A stretch of 64,000 nt of DNA from Falsiroseomonas sp050563545 (GTDB lineage Bacteria; Pseudomonadota; Alphaproteobacteria; Acetobacterales; Acetobacteraceae), in assembly GCF_050563545.1 (NCBI RefSeq), contig NZ_JBNXUM010000017.1:91513-155512 (forward strand), written 5' to 3'. A program made the translations under genes and the position numbers. Positions 50,927-59,816 of this stretch are shown one piece after another. Under the pieces are notes generated by a model. That model was not told the DNA's origin. It ran no database searches and saw nothing but the letters and a program-made list of their open reading frames with translations. How positions within the stretch are numbered: the first letter of the stretch is position 1; each line of letters starts with the position of its first letter.

Positions 50927-52297
50927 TCAGATGAACCCGACCACCCGGCGCTGGTCGTGCCAGTCGGTCAGGATGCGGGTGTCCTGCATCAGCCGCGATG
51001 CCGTCAGGTTTGCCGGCTGGCACCCCCCGAAGATCGCCCCGACGATATCCGGCGCGAGCCAGGCGAGTCGCACCAGCCGGGTCGCATAGGATTGCGAGAT
51101 GCCCTGCTCCGCCGCCACCGCAGTCAGGCTGGGCGCTGTGCTCGACACCAACGCCTCACGCAGCGCCCAGGCCTTGGCGATCAGGCGAGCCAGCGACGGG
51201 TCCGACCGATCGGCGGCAACGGTCGATCCCACCAGCAGCGCCATCTCCCGACCGGCGCGACGCAGGGCCGCCGGCTCAGTGAGGGTGATGCGCGGGAGAT
51301 GTCGATCTTTGCCGTGCCCGTTTGCCTTGCCGATATCGTTGCCGGCGACAGCGGACGGGCTCCTGCCCGAGAGCACAGCAAGCAATCCATGCGGCGCGAG
51401 ATGAATGGTGATCTCCTGCCGATGCACCGTCATATCAGCCTGGAGGGCAAGCAGGATCCCGCGCTGCGCTGCAAGGCCTTGCTGCTGCCAGCGGCGCGCC
51501 AGTTTCCCTGCGGCCTCGAGCATCCGCCGCTGTTGCGCCGCCTCTGTTGGTAGCGCTCCGACGAGTCGCATCGCGCTCAGCAATTCCGGCCCATCGGACA
51601 GGAGGCGGGTGATGCGGCCAGTGACGACGCGCTCCAGCGCCGCCGCCGGAACCCGCAGCGCATCCGCATGGTCCTCGCGCGTGCCGGTCACCAGGCCGTT
51701 CGAGACGTAGTAGCGATACCGACGCCCACCCTTGGTGGCATGCGTCGGAACCATCGGCTGCCCGGCCTGGTCGGTCAGCATCCCGGCCAGCAGGCTCGGA
51801 TGGCTGGCATGGCCGCCCGGACGGCGATCAGCCCGGCCTTCGGTCAGGCGCTGCTGAACCGCCTCCCATAGTGCCGCATCGACGATCGCCTCGTGCTCGC
51901 CGGGATACACGTTGCCGCGGTGGGGTACCTCGCCTCGGTAGACCCGGTTCTGCAGCAGGTGGAATAGGGCGCCACGGGCGAGAGGGCAGCCGCTCTTACC
52001 CAAGATGCCCGCCTCTGCGAGGTGCTGCTGGACCAGTCGTACCGTCCCCAGATCGAGATACGCCTGGTAGATGGACCGCACGCGCGCGGCCTCGGCCGGG
52101 TGGACCACGAGCTTTCGGTCCCGGGCCTCGTAGCCGAGCGGGACCGACCCGCCCATCCACATGCCCTTGCGCTTGGAAGCAGCGATCTTGTCGCGGATGC
52201 GCTCGCCGGTGACCTCTCGCTCGAACTGGGCAAAGGACAGCAGCATGTTGAGCGTCAGCCGGCCCAGGCCAGAGCCTGCTTTGCGCGACCTCGGCAT
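50927..52297 (-). pseudogene. Serine recombinase lacking its catalytic domain
   Basis: The 456-codon frame starts with a short lead (MPRSRKAGS) and then enters a large serine recombinase at its long linker helix, GLGRLTLNMLLSFAQFEREVTGERIRDKI, followed by the recombinase domain (GKSGCPLARGALFHLLQNRVYRGEV), a zinc-ribbon-like segment (LLAGMLTDQAGQPMVPTHATKGGRRYRYYVSNG) and a helical C-terminus. The roughly 120-residue N-terminal resolvase domain with the nucleophilic Ser is gone, so it cannot recombine DNA by itself. It follows a DUF3489 gene by 10 bp. The lead codons probably come from a lost neighbour joined by deletion. Confidence 0.85.
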
Positions 52298-52307
52298 TCG
52301 CTCCTCG

Positions 52308-52901
52308 TCAGCCCGCCGAGGTGACGCGGTAGGCCTTGCGGCCGTCCTGCTGGATGAGCGCCACGTCGAAACCCCGCTTGCGCAGCCCGGTCACCGCGGC
52401 TCGGGCGGTGTGCGGCAACCAGCCGGTCAGCATCGTGATCTCCGCGAGCGTCGCACCCGCTTCGGTCGAGACCGCCTGCAGCAACTCGCCCAGCTTGCCG
52501 GTCGGGCGCCGGGGCGGAGGGTCCTGCGAGCCATGCTCTGCGGCAGGCTCGCCTTCCGCGGCGGCGTCGCCGCCTGTCGAGGCGGGAACCTCTGCGTTGT
52601 CACCGTCGGTCCCCTTCGATTCCGTCGCATTGGCGAGTGCGCCTGCGGCGGCCAGCCCGGCGGCGGTGAGGCGGAGGCCGCGGTGCTGGCCGGCCTCGTC
52701 GGTCCGCCAGGCGATGGTCGCGTCGTCGACCTGCAGTTCCTCGACGAGTTCCATCTTGAGCAGGGCACTGAGCAGGCTGCGCTGGGCGCCACCGCGGGCC
52801 CGGATCGTCGGCGGCAGGGGGAGGACCATGTGATCCGGCCGCTGCGCGGCGGTGGTGAGGATCAGCAACTGGGCGACAGTGAGGGTCTTGGTGGTGGGCA
52901 T
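52308..52901 (-). CDS. DUF3489 domain protein (recombinase-associated)
   Basis: A 197-residue protein. The C-terminal 65 residues are the DUF3489 domain (TGKLGELLQAVSTEAGATLAEI, then MLTGWLPHTARAAVTGLRKRGF), a winged-helix-like DNA-binding fold. The N-terminal part (TKTLTVAQLLILTTAAQRPDHMVLPLPP) is another small helical domain seen in the same proteins, joined by an Ala/Glu-rich linker. In alphaproteobacterial elements it is usually followed by a DUF2924 gene and a serine recombinase; DUF2924 is missing here. The ATG at 52901 has AAGGAG 9 bp upstream. Confidence 0.85.
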   Translation of the reverse strand: MPTTKTLTVAQLLILTTAAQRPDHMVLPLPPTIRARGGAQRSLLSALLKMELVEELQVDDATIAWRTDEAGQHRGLRLTAAGLAAAGALANATESKGTDGDNAEVPASTGGDAAAEGEPAAEHGSQDPPPRRPTGKLGELLQAVSTEAGATLAEITMLTGWLPHTARAAVTGLRKRGFDVALIQQDGRKAYRVTSAG

Positions 52902-53564
52902 CGGATGGCTCCTTGCTGGGACGCCGCCCCGTGCGGCGCTCCCACCACCCGAAGCCCGGGACCTGCCGGGTTTGCTCTCGCGGGCTGCCTTTACCCGCGG
53001 CGTGTCAGCACCAATGCTTCCTGTCGCAGGGAAGTCGAGCGGAATGTGCGGGCGGCGCTCCTTGGAGCGGCCATGGGGATTGGCCCCTCCTACCTCGATA
53101 CGCGCACATCGTGTTGAGGCCGTCCCCTGCCGCGCAGGTTCAAATCGGGGACCAGAGGCCACCGAGAGTTGCCGATCCGGTGTCCGGCCTGATTACGTTG
53201 ACGGGCTGCCTTACTGAGTCGCAACCCGGCGCTCTGCCCCGCACACGGCTACTCCGAAAGTCTGGCTTGGGCGGGAAGCGGACTCTCCTCGGCACAGGAG
53301 GGTTGCTGAAGGAGGTGATCGAGATCCGTGACCCACGTCCTCCGCGCCTCAGCGGTGAAGTCCGGCCCCGACATGTTCGAGGCTTCCCGTATGCTGGAGG
53401 AAGTGCACCCGGATTCGAACCGTCGCTGCATGTGGTCGGCTGCCGATGTCGTTATGAGGTGGTCCCAGATGATGGTGTAGGGCCTGAATGTCGCTGACCG
53501 CGGCGGGGCACGGCGGTGGCTGTGGGTAAAGGTTGGGCTGCTGAACCTCACTCCGGAACTAACT
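52902..53564. other. Gene-poor stretch between DUF3489 gene and IS remnant
   Basis: No convincing coding frame in either strand. It contains a tRNA T-arm-like scrap (CAGGTTCAAATC near 53135) and the left copy of the 36-nt direct repeat (53394-53429). It is probably a patchwork of insertion scars. Confidence 0.5.
53394..53429. repeat. 36-nt direct repeat, left copy
   Basis: Matches 58472-58507 at about 31 of 36 positions; the last 19 bases (GGATTCGAACCGTCGCTGC) are identical. On the minus strand this contains GGTTCGAATCC, the universal tRNA T-loop core, suggesting descent from a tRNA 3' end used as an attachment site. Confidence 0.75.
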
Positions 53565-53860
53565 GTGATCAACGATGTTCAGACTGCCCTTTGCGACCTG
53601 CTGGCGAAAGGCTTGGATGCGAGCTTCCTGCGGCGAATGATCGGCTTTGCCGCCAAGCACCTGACGGAGCTGGAGGTGGGCGCGCTGACCGCCGCCCACG
53701 CCGAGCGCAGCGACCGGCTGGTGCAGAGAATGGCGACCGCGACTGGGCGACGCGAGCCGGAGCGGTGGATCGCTCGCAAAATGAGCAAGTGCACGCCGTC
53801 CGCCAAAGCGATGGGGTCATCCAACCAACGAGGTTGACGCCCGTCAGCCGAGCGGTGTGA
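53565..53860 (+). pseudogene. IS256-family transposase N-terminal remnant
   Basis: The first frame reads ALCDLLAKGLDASFLRRMIGFAAKHLTELEVGALTAAHAERS, resembling the start of IS256/mutator transposases. After about 53725 the match continues in another frame (ENGDRDWATRAGAVD, for the usual RNGYRDR-WETR-G), so a frameshift is present, and the remaining 300-odd residues with the DDE triad are absent. A decayed insertion-sequence fragment. Confidence 0.7.
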
Positions 53861-54080
53861 TAATCGAACACGCATCCGCGGTCGAACCGTTACGCGCTCT
53901 GCGGTTGCCCTGACGGCCTCACCACCGCCGTCGTCTGCGTGCAGGTGAGAACAGCGGGCCGCTGACTTCGAGACCCTCCCGTCTGCGTATATCGGCACCC
54001 AGCTCGCCTCGCGCAGTGTCAAAAGCTGTCACAATGGTTCCAGAACGAGAAGAAGTCGCCAGAACCCGGAGGAGGAAAGC

Positions 54081-55136
54081 TTGGCTGAGGAAGTGCAAGG
54101 ACGTCGCACGGTAACCCGGCGCGCGACGTTGACCCTAGCCCCAGCAGCGGCATTGGGCGTCCTGTTCACTCCTTTGATTGCGCGGGCGCAGGCCCGGATC
54201 AGTTGGCGTCTGCAGACTAACTGGCCGCCAGGCAACCTCCTCTTCGACGAGATCAAGGGGCTCGCAGACCGGGTGCGGGTGATGTCGGGAGGCCGGCTGA
54301 CAGTCGAGATGCTGCCCGTCGGTGCCGTCGCAGGCCCCAACCAGACGATCGATGTCGTCCGAGCCGGCGTTCTCGACGGCCACGTCTCGTTCTCCACTAT
54401 CTTTTCGGGCATCGATGCCGGCTTCGCTCCGCTGGCAGACCTGCCGGGCGCTTTCGACGCTCCCTTCCAGCTCTACGAATACCAGTACGCCAACGGCGGA
54501 CTGGAACTCATGCGGGAGGCGTATGCGCGTTTCGATATGTTTACCATCGGGACCGGTACGGGGTCCTTTGAAGCCATCCCCTCGCGAGTGCCTCTCCGGC
54601 GCCTCTCCGACTTCCAGGGCGTGAAACTCCGCTCTCCGCCGGGGATCAGCTCCCTCATCTGGCAGCGGCTCGGCGCGGTGCCCATCAACCTGCCGCAAAG
54701 CGAGGTCTTCAGCGCCCTGGAGCGGGGCGTGATCGACGCGGCGGATGACGGGACGCTCGCCTACAATCTCCAGAACGGCGACTATGCGCAGGCGAAGTTC
54801 ACGCTGCTCAACAGTCCTCACTCCAACGGCTTCTACGACGTGTCGGTTGGCAGGGCTCGCTGGAACGCCGTGCCCGATGATCTCAAGGAGATCTTGCAGG
54901 TTGCTGTGCGGGACACGATGATTCGCAACATCCTGCGTGCAAACCGCGAGGACATCGACGCATTGCCGCAGGTCCGCGCCCGCGGCGTCGAGGTCGCGGA
55001 GTTCACACCGGAGGACCGCGCGACCTACCGTCGGCTTGCCCAGGAGGTGTGGACCGAGTGGGCGTCGCGCACGCCCTTCTCGAAGCGGGTGATCGACAAC
55101 CACATCGCTTATCTGCGGCGCATCGGGAAGCTCTAG
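54081..55136 (+). CDS. TRAP transporter substrate-binding protein DctP
   Basis: A 351-residue periplasmic binding protein with a Tat-like leader (RRTVTRRATLTLAPAAALGVLF, ends ARAQA) and TRAP/DctP features: SWRLQTNWPPGNLLFDEIKGLADRVRVMSGGRL, YANGGLELMREAYARF and LRSPPGISSLIWQRLGAVPINLPQSEVFSALERGVIDAADD. The Arg in VKLRSPP is the conserved carboxylate/sulfonate-binding residue. The start is a TTG at 54081, directly after GGAGGAAAGC. It is the first gene of dctPQM; the best homologous group is the keto-acid or mono-carboxylate TRAP type, ligand uncertain. Confidence 0.92.
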   Translation: MAEEVQGRRTVTRRATLTLAPAAALGVLFTPLIARAQARISWRLQTNWPPGNLLFDEIKGLADRVRVMSGGRLTVEMLPVGAVAGPNQTIDVVRAGVLDGHVSFSTIFSGIDAGFAPLADLPGAFDAPFQLYEYQYANGGLELMREAYARFDMFTIGTGTGSFEAIPSRVPLRRLSDFQGVKLRSPPGISSLIWQRLGAVPINLPQSEVFSALERGVIDAADDGTLAYNLQNGDYAQAKFTLLNSPHSNGFYDVSVGRARWNAVPDDLKEILQVAVRDTMIRNILRANREDIDALPQVRARGVEVAEFTPEDRATYRRLAQEVWTEWASRTPFSKRVIDNHIAYLRRIGKL

Positions 55137-55285
55137 CGCCCGATCCGTGCGGGCGGCGTGCAATAGTCGCTCGACAATGCCTCGGGCGGGAGCCGCGAAA
55201 GCGGGTTCCGGCCGAGCGCGCGCTCGCCGAACGTGCGGGCTTGTCGGTGAACAGCCGGGCGATGACCGCTCGGTAGGGAGAGCAG

Positions 55286-55762
55286 ATGGCGATCAGGAAG
55301 CTCTGCGTTGGACTGGGCGAGTTGCTCTCCTATTCCTATGCGATCGTCTTTCTGCTCACGATCTATGAAGTGGTGATGCGGTATGCGTTTCGCGCTCCGA
55401 CGCAATGGACGCTCGAAGTCGCGCTGATCGTCGCGGCGCTCCACTATTTCTTCAGCGGGCCGCAGTCCATTGCTGCGGATCTCCATATTCGGATCAGCTT
55501 CCTCGCGGATCGCCTTCCGGCCCCTGCGCGGCGTGCCGCGGACGCTTTCGGCCGACTCATCGGCCTAGTCGCGATGTCGGCCGTTCTCTACTGGGCCGCG
55601 ATCCAGGCGTGGACAGCGATCGAACGGGACGAGAGGGCAGGGACCATCCTGAACTCGCCGCTTCCCGTGATCCTCAAGCTCGCGCTGGCTGTCGCCCTGC
55701 TCCTGATGATTCTGCTGCTCGCGGCGTCCTTCCTGCCTCGGAGAGCGTCGGATGACACCTGA
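55286..55762 (+). CDS. TRAP transporter small permease DctQ
   Basis: A 158-residue membrane protein with four helices: LLSYSYAIVFLLTIYEVVMRY, LEVALIVAALHYFFSGPQSIA, LIGLVAMSAVLYWAAIQAW and ILKLALAVALLLMILLLAASFL. The first-helix ending EVVMRYAFRAPTQW is a DctQ signature. It couples the binding protein to DctM. The ATG follows GGGAGAGCAG; its stop overlaps the dctM start by 11 bp, a tight translational link. The gap of 149 bp to dctP holds no gene. Confidence 0.9.
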   Translation: MAIRKLCVGLGELLSYSYAIVFLLTIYEVVMRYAFRAPTQWTLEVALIVAALHYFFSGPQSIAADLHIRISFLADRLPAPARRAADAFGRLIGLVAMSAVLYWAAIQAWTAIERDERAGTILNSPLPVILKLALAVALLLMILLLAASFLPRRASDDT

Positions 55763-57065
55763 GTACGCGACCCTCCTGACATTCTCGCTCCTGCTCCTGA
55801 TGATCGTGGCCGGCGTTCCTCTCGGCTACTCGACGCTTGCCACGGCCGTCGTTGTCGGAACCGTCGGCTTCGGCTTCAACAGCCTGCTGCTGATTGCCGG
55901 GCGAATCTACGACACCTCCACAAACTACGTGCTGATCACCGTTCCCCTGTTCATCATGATGGGCGTCGTCATGGAGAAGGGCGGGATCGCCCAGGCGCTC
56001 TTCAACGTACTTCACATATGGACGGCCCGGATTCCGGGCGGGATGGCGGTCGGTTGCGTTCTTGCAGGCGCGATCATGGCAGCAATGGTCGGGGTGGTCG
56101 GCGCCGACATCATCACACTCGGTCTCGTCGCGCTCCCGACCATGCTCCGGCGCGGCTACGACCGCCGACTGGCGCTCGGCGTCGTGTGTGCTAGCGGCAC
56201 GCTCGGCACCATGATTCCGCCAAGCCTGGTGCTCGTGATCTATGGGCTGATCGCCGGCGCTTCCATTGCGGAGTTGTTTGCCGCGGCGCTGATCCCCGGG
56301 CTCATCCTTGCGGCGCTCTACGCCGTCTACGTGGTGACGCGCTGCGTCCTGCAGCCTGAACTCGCCCCCATGCCCTCCGCCGAGGAGCGGAATCTGCCGC
56401 TGGGACACAAGCTGGCGCTCGCCCGTCACCTCATCCTGCCGATCGGCATCGTCTGCGCGGTCCTCGGCTCGATCTACGCGGGCGTCGCGTCGCCGACCGA
56501 AGCGGCGGCCGTCGGCACCGCCGGCGCACTCCTCGCGGCGTTGATGACGGGCAAGTTCGGGCTGCGCGACGTCCACGACACGATCGTCCAGACCGGGCGT
56601 GCCATGGGCCCGGTGATGTGGACCTTCTTCGGCGCCACCAGCCTCGTCGGTATCTACACCCTCGTCGGCGGGATCACCTACGTCTCCGGGCTGATCAGCG
56701 GTCTTCCCTTGCCGCCGATCGGCGTAATTATCGTGATGAACCTCATCCTGATCTTTCTCGGGATGCTGCTCGACTGGGTCGGGATCGCCCTTTTGACGCT
56801 GCCCATCTTCATCCCGGTCATCCGGCAACTGGGCTACGATACGGTGTGGTTCGGGGTCGTGTTCTGCATGAACATGCAGATCGGCTACATGTCGCCACCT
56901 TTCGGGCCGTCCGCGTTCTACCTAAAGAGCGTGACGCCACCGGAGATCAGGCTGGAGGACATCTTCGCCTCGGTCGTGCCGTTCATGTTGCTGCAGGGCG
57001 TCGCGCTTGGGCTCATCATCGCCTTTCCGGAAATCGTGCTGTGGCTGCCGCAGCAGCTACGCTAG
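55752..57065 (+). CDS. TRAP transporter large permease DctM
   Basis: A 437-residue membrane protein with about 12 hydrophobic segments. DctM signatures are TNYVLITVPLFIMMGVVME, MPGGMAVG-like IPGGMAVGCVLAGAIMAAMVGV, GTLGTMIPPSLVLVIYG and the end segment MNMQIGYMSPPFGPSAFYLKSV. It uses the sodium gradient to import the ligand handed over by DctP. Together the three genes form a complete transporter. No regulator gene adjoins them on the left side. Confidence 0.94.
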   Translation: MTPEYATLLTFSLLLLMIVAGVPLGYSTLATAVVVGTVGFGFNSLLLIAGRIYDTSTNYVLITVPLFIMMGVVMEKGGIAQALFNVLHIWTARIPGGMAVGCVLAGAIMAAMVGVVGADIITLGLVALPTMLRRGYDRRLALGVVCASGTLGTMIPPSLVLVIYGLIAGASIAELFAAALIPGLILAALYAVYVVTRCVLQPELAPMPSAEERNLPLGHKLALARHLILPIGIVCAVLGSIYAGVASPTEAAAVGTAGALLAALMTGKFGLRDVHDTIVQTGRAMGPVMWTFFGATSLVGIYTLVGGITYVSGLISGLPLPPIGVIIVMNLILIFLGMLLDWVGIALLTLPIFIPVIRQLGYDTVWFGVVFCMNMQIGYMSPPFGPSAFYLKSVTPPEIRLEDIFASVVPFMLLQGVALGLIIAFPEIVLWLPQQLR

Positions 57066-57094
57066 CGAGTAGGCGACCAGGCGGCGTCGCGGCC

Positions 57095-57589
57095 TCAGCG
57101 GCCGTCGATCTGCGGCGGCTGCCACCCCCGCGGCGGCGGGCGCCGCGCAAGGCGATGGAGGTTCACGCGAAACCCGGCGTCGCTGCCGTGCATCTCCTGT
57201 CGCCGTCTTGCGATCCGCCATATCTCGCCGTCACGAAGGAATTCGTCGCAATACGACCCAAACAGCGTCGCGGTGGAACCGTCGTCTCGCTCGTGCCAAG
57301 CGATGACGTAGCTTCGGACCCTCGCATGCGCGTCGTCGTCGAAGCTGATCTCAATATTCGAGAGATGGTGCGAGGTCCGCGACCATCGCCAGAGCCTCTG
57401 GAGGGAGCGCGCCAGCGCCTCCGCCCCATGGCTTTCGAGCAGCGGGTCGGGGCCGTAGCTGACCAAGCAATCCCGCGTGAAAAGCGGCGGAATTCCGTCC
57501 AGGTTCATCTCGTCGAGGTGCCGGCAGTAGCGCGCCAGGACCTCGGCGATCGCGATCCGGTCACCGAACTCGCGCAGGGCCATCGACAT
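57095..57589 (-). CDS. SnoaL-like (NTF2 fold) protein
   Basis: A 164-residue protein of the SnoaL_4 group: IAIAEVLARYCRHLDEMNLDGIPPLFTRDCLVSYGPDPLLESHGAEAL, then TSHHLSNIEISFDDDAHARVRSYVIAWHERDDG and YCDEFLRDGEIWRIARRRQEMHG. The Tyr/Asp/His pattern matches ring-hydroxylating-dioxygenase beta-like or dehydratase-type NTF2 proteins. Often paired with dehydrogenases in catabolic clusters, as with the divergent SDR gene here (71 bp gap). Substrate unknown. It is convergent with dctM. Confidence 0.85.
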   Translation of the reverse strand: MSMALREFGDRIAIAEVLARYCRHLDEMNLDGIPPLFTRDCLVSYGPDPLLESHGAEALARSLQRLWRWSRTSHHLSNIEISFDDDAHARVRSYVIAWHERDDGSTATLFGSYCDEFLRDGEIWRIARRRQEMHGSDAGFRVNLHRLARRPPPRGWQPPQIDGR

Positions 57590-57660
57590 GCGACACCTCC
57601 GAAGGACAATCGCCGCGTCGGTGTAGCAGTCGGATCACGCGCATTCCAGGAGCGACGCAA

Positions 57661-58437
57661 GTGGGCACTCTGAACGGACGGACGGTACTGCTGACCGGCG
57701 CGTCGAGTGGTGTGGGCGCCGTCACGGCCCGGACATTGCTCGCTGGGGGCGCTTCGGTGGTCGCGCACTATTTCGGCGACGCGGCACATGACGGTGCCAT
57801 GGCCGAGCTTGCGGCTTCCGCGGCGCCGGATCGCCTTCTGGCAGTGAAGGGCGACTTCTCCATGTCGTCGGCGGCCGGCGAGGTCTGGGACGCGGCCGTC
57901 CGATGGAAGGGCCATATCGACGTCGTCGTACTCAATGCGGCTATCACGCGCTTCGATGGTGGGCTGGACGACAGTGCGGAAGTCTGGGCGGACAGCTGGT
58001 CGAGCCAGTGGCAGGTCAATGTGATGGCGCCGGCCTGGCTGATGCGGAGCGCAGTGCATCATTTCCGCCAGTGTGGCGGCGGAGTTCTCATCACCTTCTC
58101 GAGCTGGAACGCACAACGTGGATCTACCAGCGCGGCACAGATCGCCTATGCCGCGACCAAGGGCGCCATCACTGCGGCGGCCAAGACGATCGCACGTACT
58201 GGCGCCAAGGACGGAATCCTCAGCCACATCATCGCGCCGGGAATCGTCAGGACGAAGATGTCTGAGGACTTTGCCCGGCTCCAGGGCGGAGAGGATCGCG
58301 TGACGGCGACGCTCGCGATGGGCGAATGGGTTCCGCCGCAGGAACTGGCCGATCTGGTCGCCTTTCTAGCTGAAGGCCGCTGCCGCCACCTTTCGGGCGC
58401 GACCCTGGATGTTAACGGAGCGACTTACGTCCGATAG
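57661..58437 (+). CDS. Short-chain dehydrogenase/reductase
   Basis: A 258-residue classical SDR. The NAD(P)-binding motif is TGASSGVGAV (residues 12-21), the structural NAA motif appears as VLNAAITRF, and the catalytic residues are Ser in TFSSWNAQ and YAATK (Tyr-x3-Lys). The C-terminal HLSGATLDVNGATYVR is typical. It starts at a GTG (57661) after CAGGAGCGACGCAA. It probably oxidises an alcohol of the compound imported by the TRAP system. It is divergent from the SnoaL-like gene. Confidence 0.93.
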   Translation: MGTLNGRTVLLTGASSGVGAVTARTLLAGGASVVAHYFGDAAHDGAMAELAASAAPDRLLAVKGDFSMSSAAGEVWDAAVRWKGHIDVVVLNAAITRFDGGLDDSAEVWADSWSSQWQVNVMAPAWLMRSAVHHFRQCGGGVLITFSSWNAQRGSTSAAQIAYAATKGAITAAAKTIARTGAKDGILSHIIAPGIVRTKMSEDFARLQGGEDRVTATLAMGEWVPPQELADLVAFLAEGRCRHLSGATLDVNGATYVR

Positions 58438-58471
58438 CCTGAGCGCCTCTGAGGCGCGGCTCCGGTCCACG

Positions 58472-58507
58472 GTGGAGCGAGTGCGACGGGATTCGAACCG
58501 TCGCTGC
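58472..58507. repeat. 36-nt direct repeat, right copy
   Basis: Same orientation as the copy at 53394-53429. The two copies bracket about 5.0 kb with the IS256 remnant, dctPQM, the SnoaL-like gene and the SDR gene, which could have arrived as one unit. Confidence 0.75.
58483..58504. terminator. Hairpin between convergent genes
   Basis: A perfect 7-bp stem GCGACGG/CCGTCGC with an 8-nt loop (GATTCGAA) lies between the SDR stop (58437) and the convergent binding-protein stop (58573). No T-tract follows in either direction, so Rho-independent function is uncertain. Confidence 0.4.
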
Positions 58508-58572
58508 TGAGTGCGTGGGAACCGGAGCAGTGACCTCACGACAATGACACTGCCCGCGTGCCTGCCTCGCTC

Positions 58573-59595
58573 CTACCGGATCGGCGGCGCGTAATGTAGG
58601 CCACCGCGGGTCCAGAGGTTGTTGATCCCGCGCGGCACGCCGAGCGGGGCGATGTTGCGCTCCCAGCTCTCGCCGAAGTTGCCGACTTGGCGGATGATCC
58701 GGACGGCCCAGTCGTTGTCGAGCCCCATGGCACGGCCGAAGTCGCCGCTGCGCCCAAGCAGGCGCTGCACGTCGGGATTCCGGGTGTCCATGTGGCTATC
58801 GACGCTCGCGCTGGTGATCCCGAGTTCCTCCGCGCTCACCATCGCGAAGTGGCTCCAGCGCACCACGTCGAAGAATCGCCAGTCGCCCTTGCGCACTACC
58901 GCCCCCAACGGCTCCTTCGAGATGATCTCCGGCAGTAGGATGTACTGCTCGCCCGCCGCGCCCTGGCTGGCGCGGAAAGCGGCAAGCACCGAGGCGTCAT
59001 TGGTCAGGGCATCGCAGCGACCGGCGATGAAGGCGGCGCGAATCTCCTCGCCCTGCTCGATCACCACCGGCGTGAAGCGCATGTTGTTCGTGCGGAAGAA
59101 GTCAGCAAGGTTCAACTCGGTCGTCGTGCCGGGCGACACGCAAATCGTCGCGCCGTCGAGTTGGCGCGCAGAGGTGACACCGGAGGATTGCTTCACCATG
59201 AAGCCCTGGCCGTCGTAGAAATTGATCGAAGCGAAGGCCAGACCGAGTTGCGCCTCGCGTCCCAGCGTCCAAGTCGTGCTGCGCGCTAGCATGTCCACCT
59301 CGCCCGACTGCAGCGCGGTGAAGCGCACTTGCGTGCTGGTTGGCACGAAGCGCACCTTGTTCGCATCGCCGAGGATGGCGGCAGCGACCGCGCGGCAGGC
59401 ATCGACGTCGAGGCCGCGCATCTCGCCGCGTGAATCTGGCCGGGCGAAGCCCACGACGTTCATCCCGACGCCGCAAACGAGCTGCCCGCGGGCACGGATT
59501 ACCGCAATGGTGTCGGCGCTCGGCTGGGCCGGTGAGCTAACGGGCAGCAGCGCCGCTAGCACGGCAGCAGCCATCCCGGTCAGGGCGGTTCGCAT
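58573..59595 (-). CDS. ABC-type amino-acid binding protein (AapJ-like)
   Basis: A 340-residue periplasmic binding protein with a signal peptide (MRTALTGMAAAVLAALLPVSSPAQ) and the general L-amino-acid AapJ/BztA pattern: IRARGQLVCGVGMNVVGFARPDSRGEMRGLDVD, RFTALQSGEVDMLARSTTWT, CVSPGTTTELNLADFFR, DNDWAVRIIRQVGNFGESWERNI. No AapQMP permease or ATPase gene lies nearby, so it is an orphan. The start at 59595 has GGGAG 8 bp upstream. It is convergent with the SDR gene. Confidence 0.93.
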   Translation of the reverse strand: MRTALTGMAAAVLAALLPVSSPAQPSADTIAVIRARGQLVCGVGMNVVGFARPDSRGEMRGLDVDACRAVAAAILGDANKVRFVPTSTQVRFTALQSGEVDMLARSTTWTLGREAQLGLAFASINFYDGQGFMVKQSSGVTSARQLDGATICVSPGTTTELNLADFFRTNNMRFTPVVIEQGEEIRAAFIAGRCDALTNDASVLAAFRASQGAAGEQYILLPEIISKEPLGAVVRKGDWRFFDVVRWSHFAMVSAEELGITSASVDSHMDTRNPDVQRLLGRSGDFGRAMGLDNDWAVRIIRQVGNFGESWERNIAPLGVPRGINNLWTRGGLHYAPPIR

Positions 59596-59816
59596 GGCAT
59601 GCTCTCCCATCTAATCTGCAGCGGCGTGCTCGCGCGGCGGTCACAGCGCAACTGGCTTGGATGCTGCCGAGCATTGGCCATCTCGTGCAACATCAATGCA
59701 CCTCTTGCCAAACCCACCCTTTACCAGTGGCGCGACGGCGGGCGCTGCTCCCGCAGCGTTGCATTGCGGGTTGGTGCCTGGGGCCCAATCGCGTGTCCAT
59801 TTCAGTGTCGTGGGTA

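Noticed and set aside
53130..53150. CAGGTTCAAATC, a possible right attachment site copy of tRNA-Gln
   Set aside because: Similarity is limited to 12 bases of the universal T-loop and does not extend into the acceptor stem.
58474..58573. Possible tRNA or tRNA-Sec on the minus strand (8-bp ends, TTCGAAT loop)
   Set aside because: No D-arm or anticodon loop can be drawn, and the spacing from T-loop to acceptor is wrong; better explained as a hairpin and repeat.
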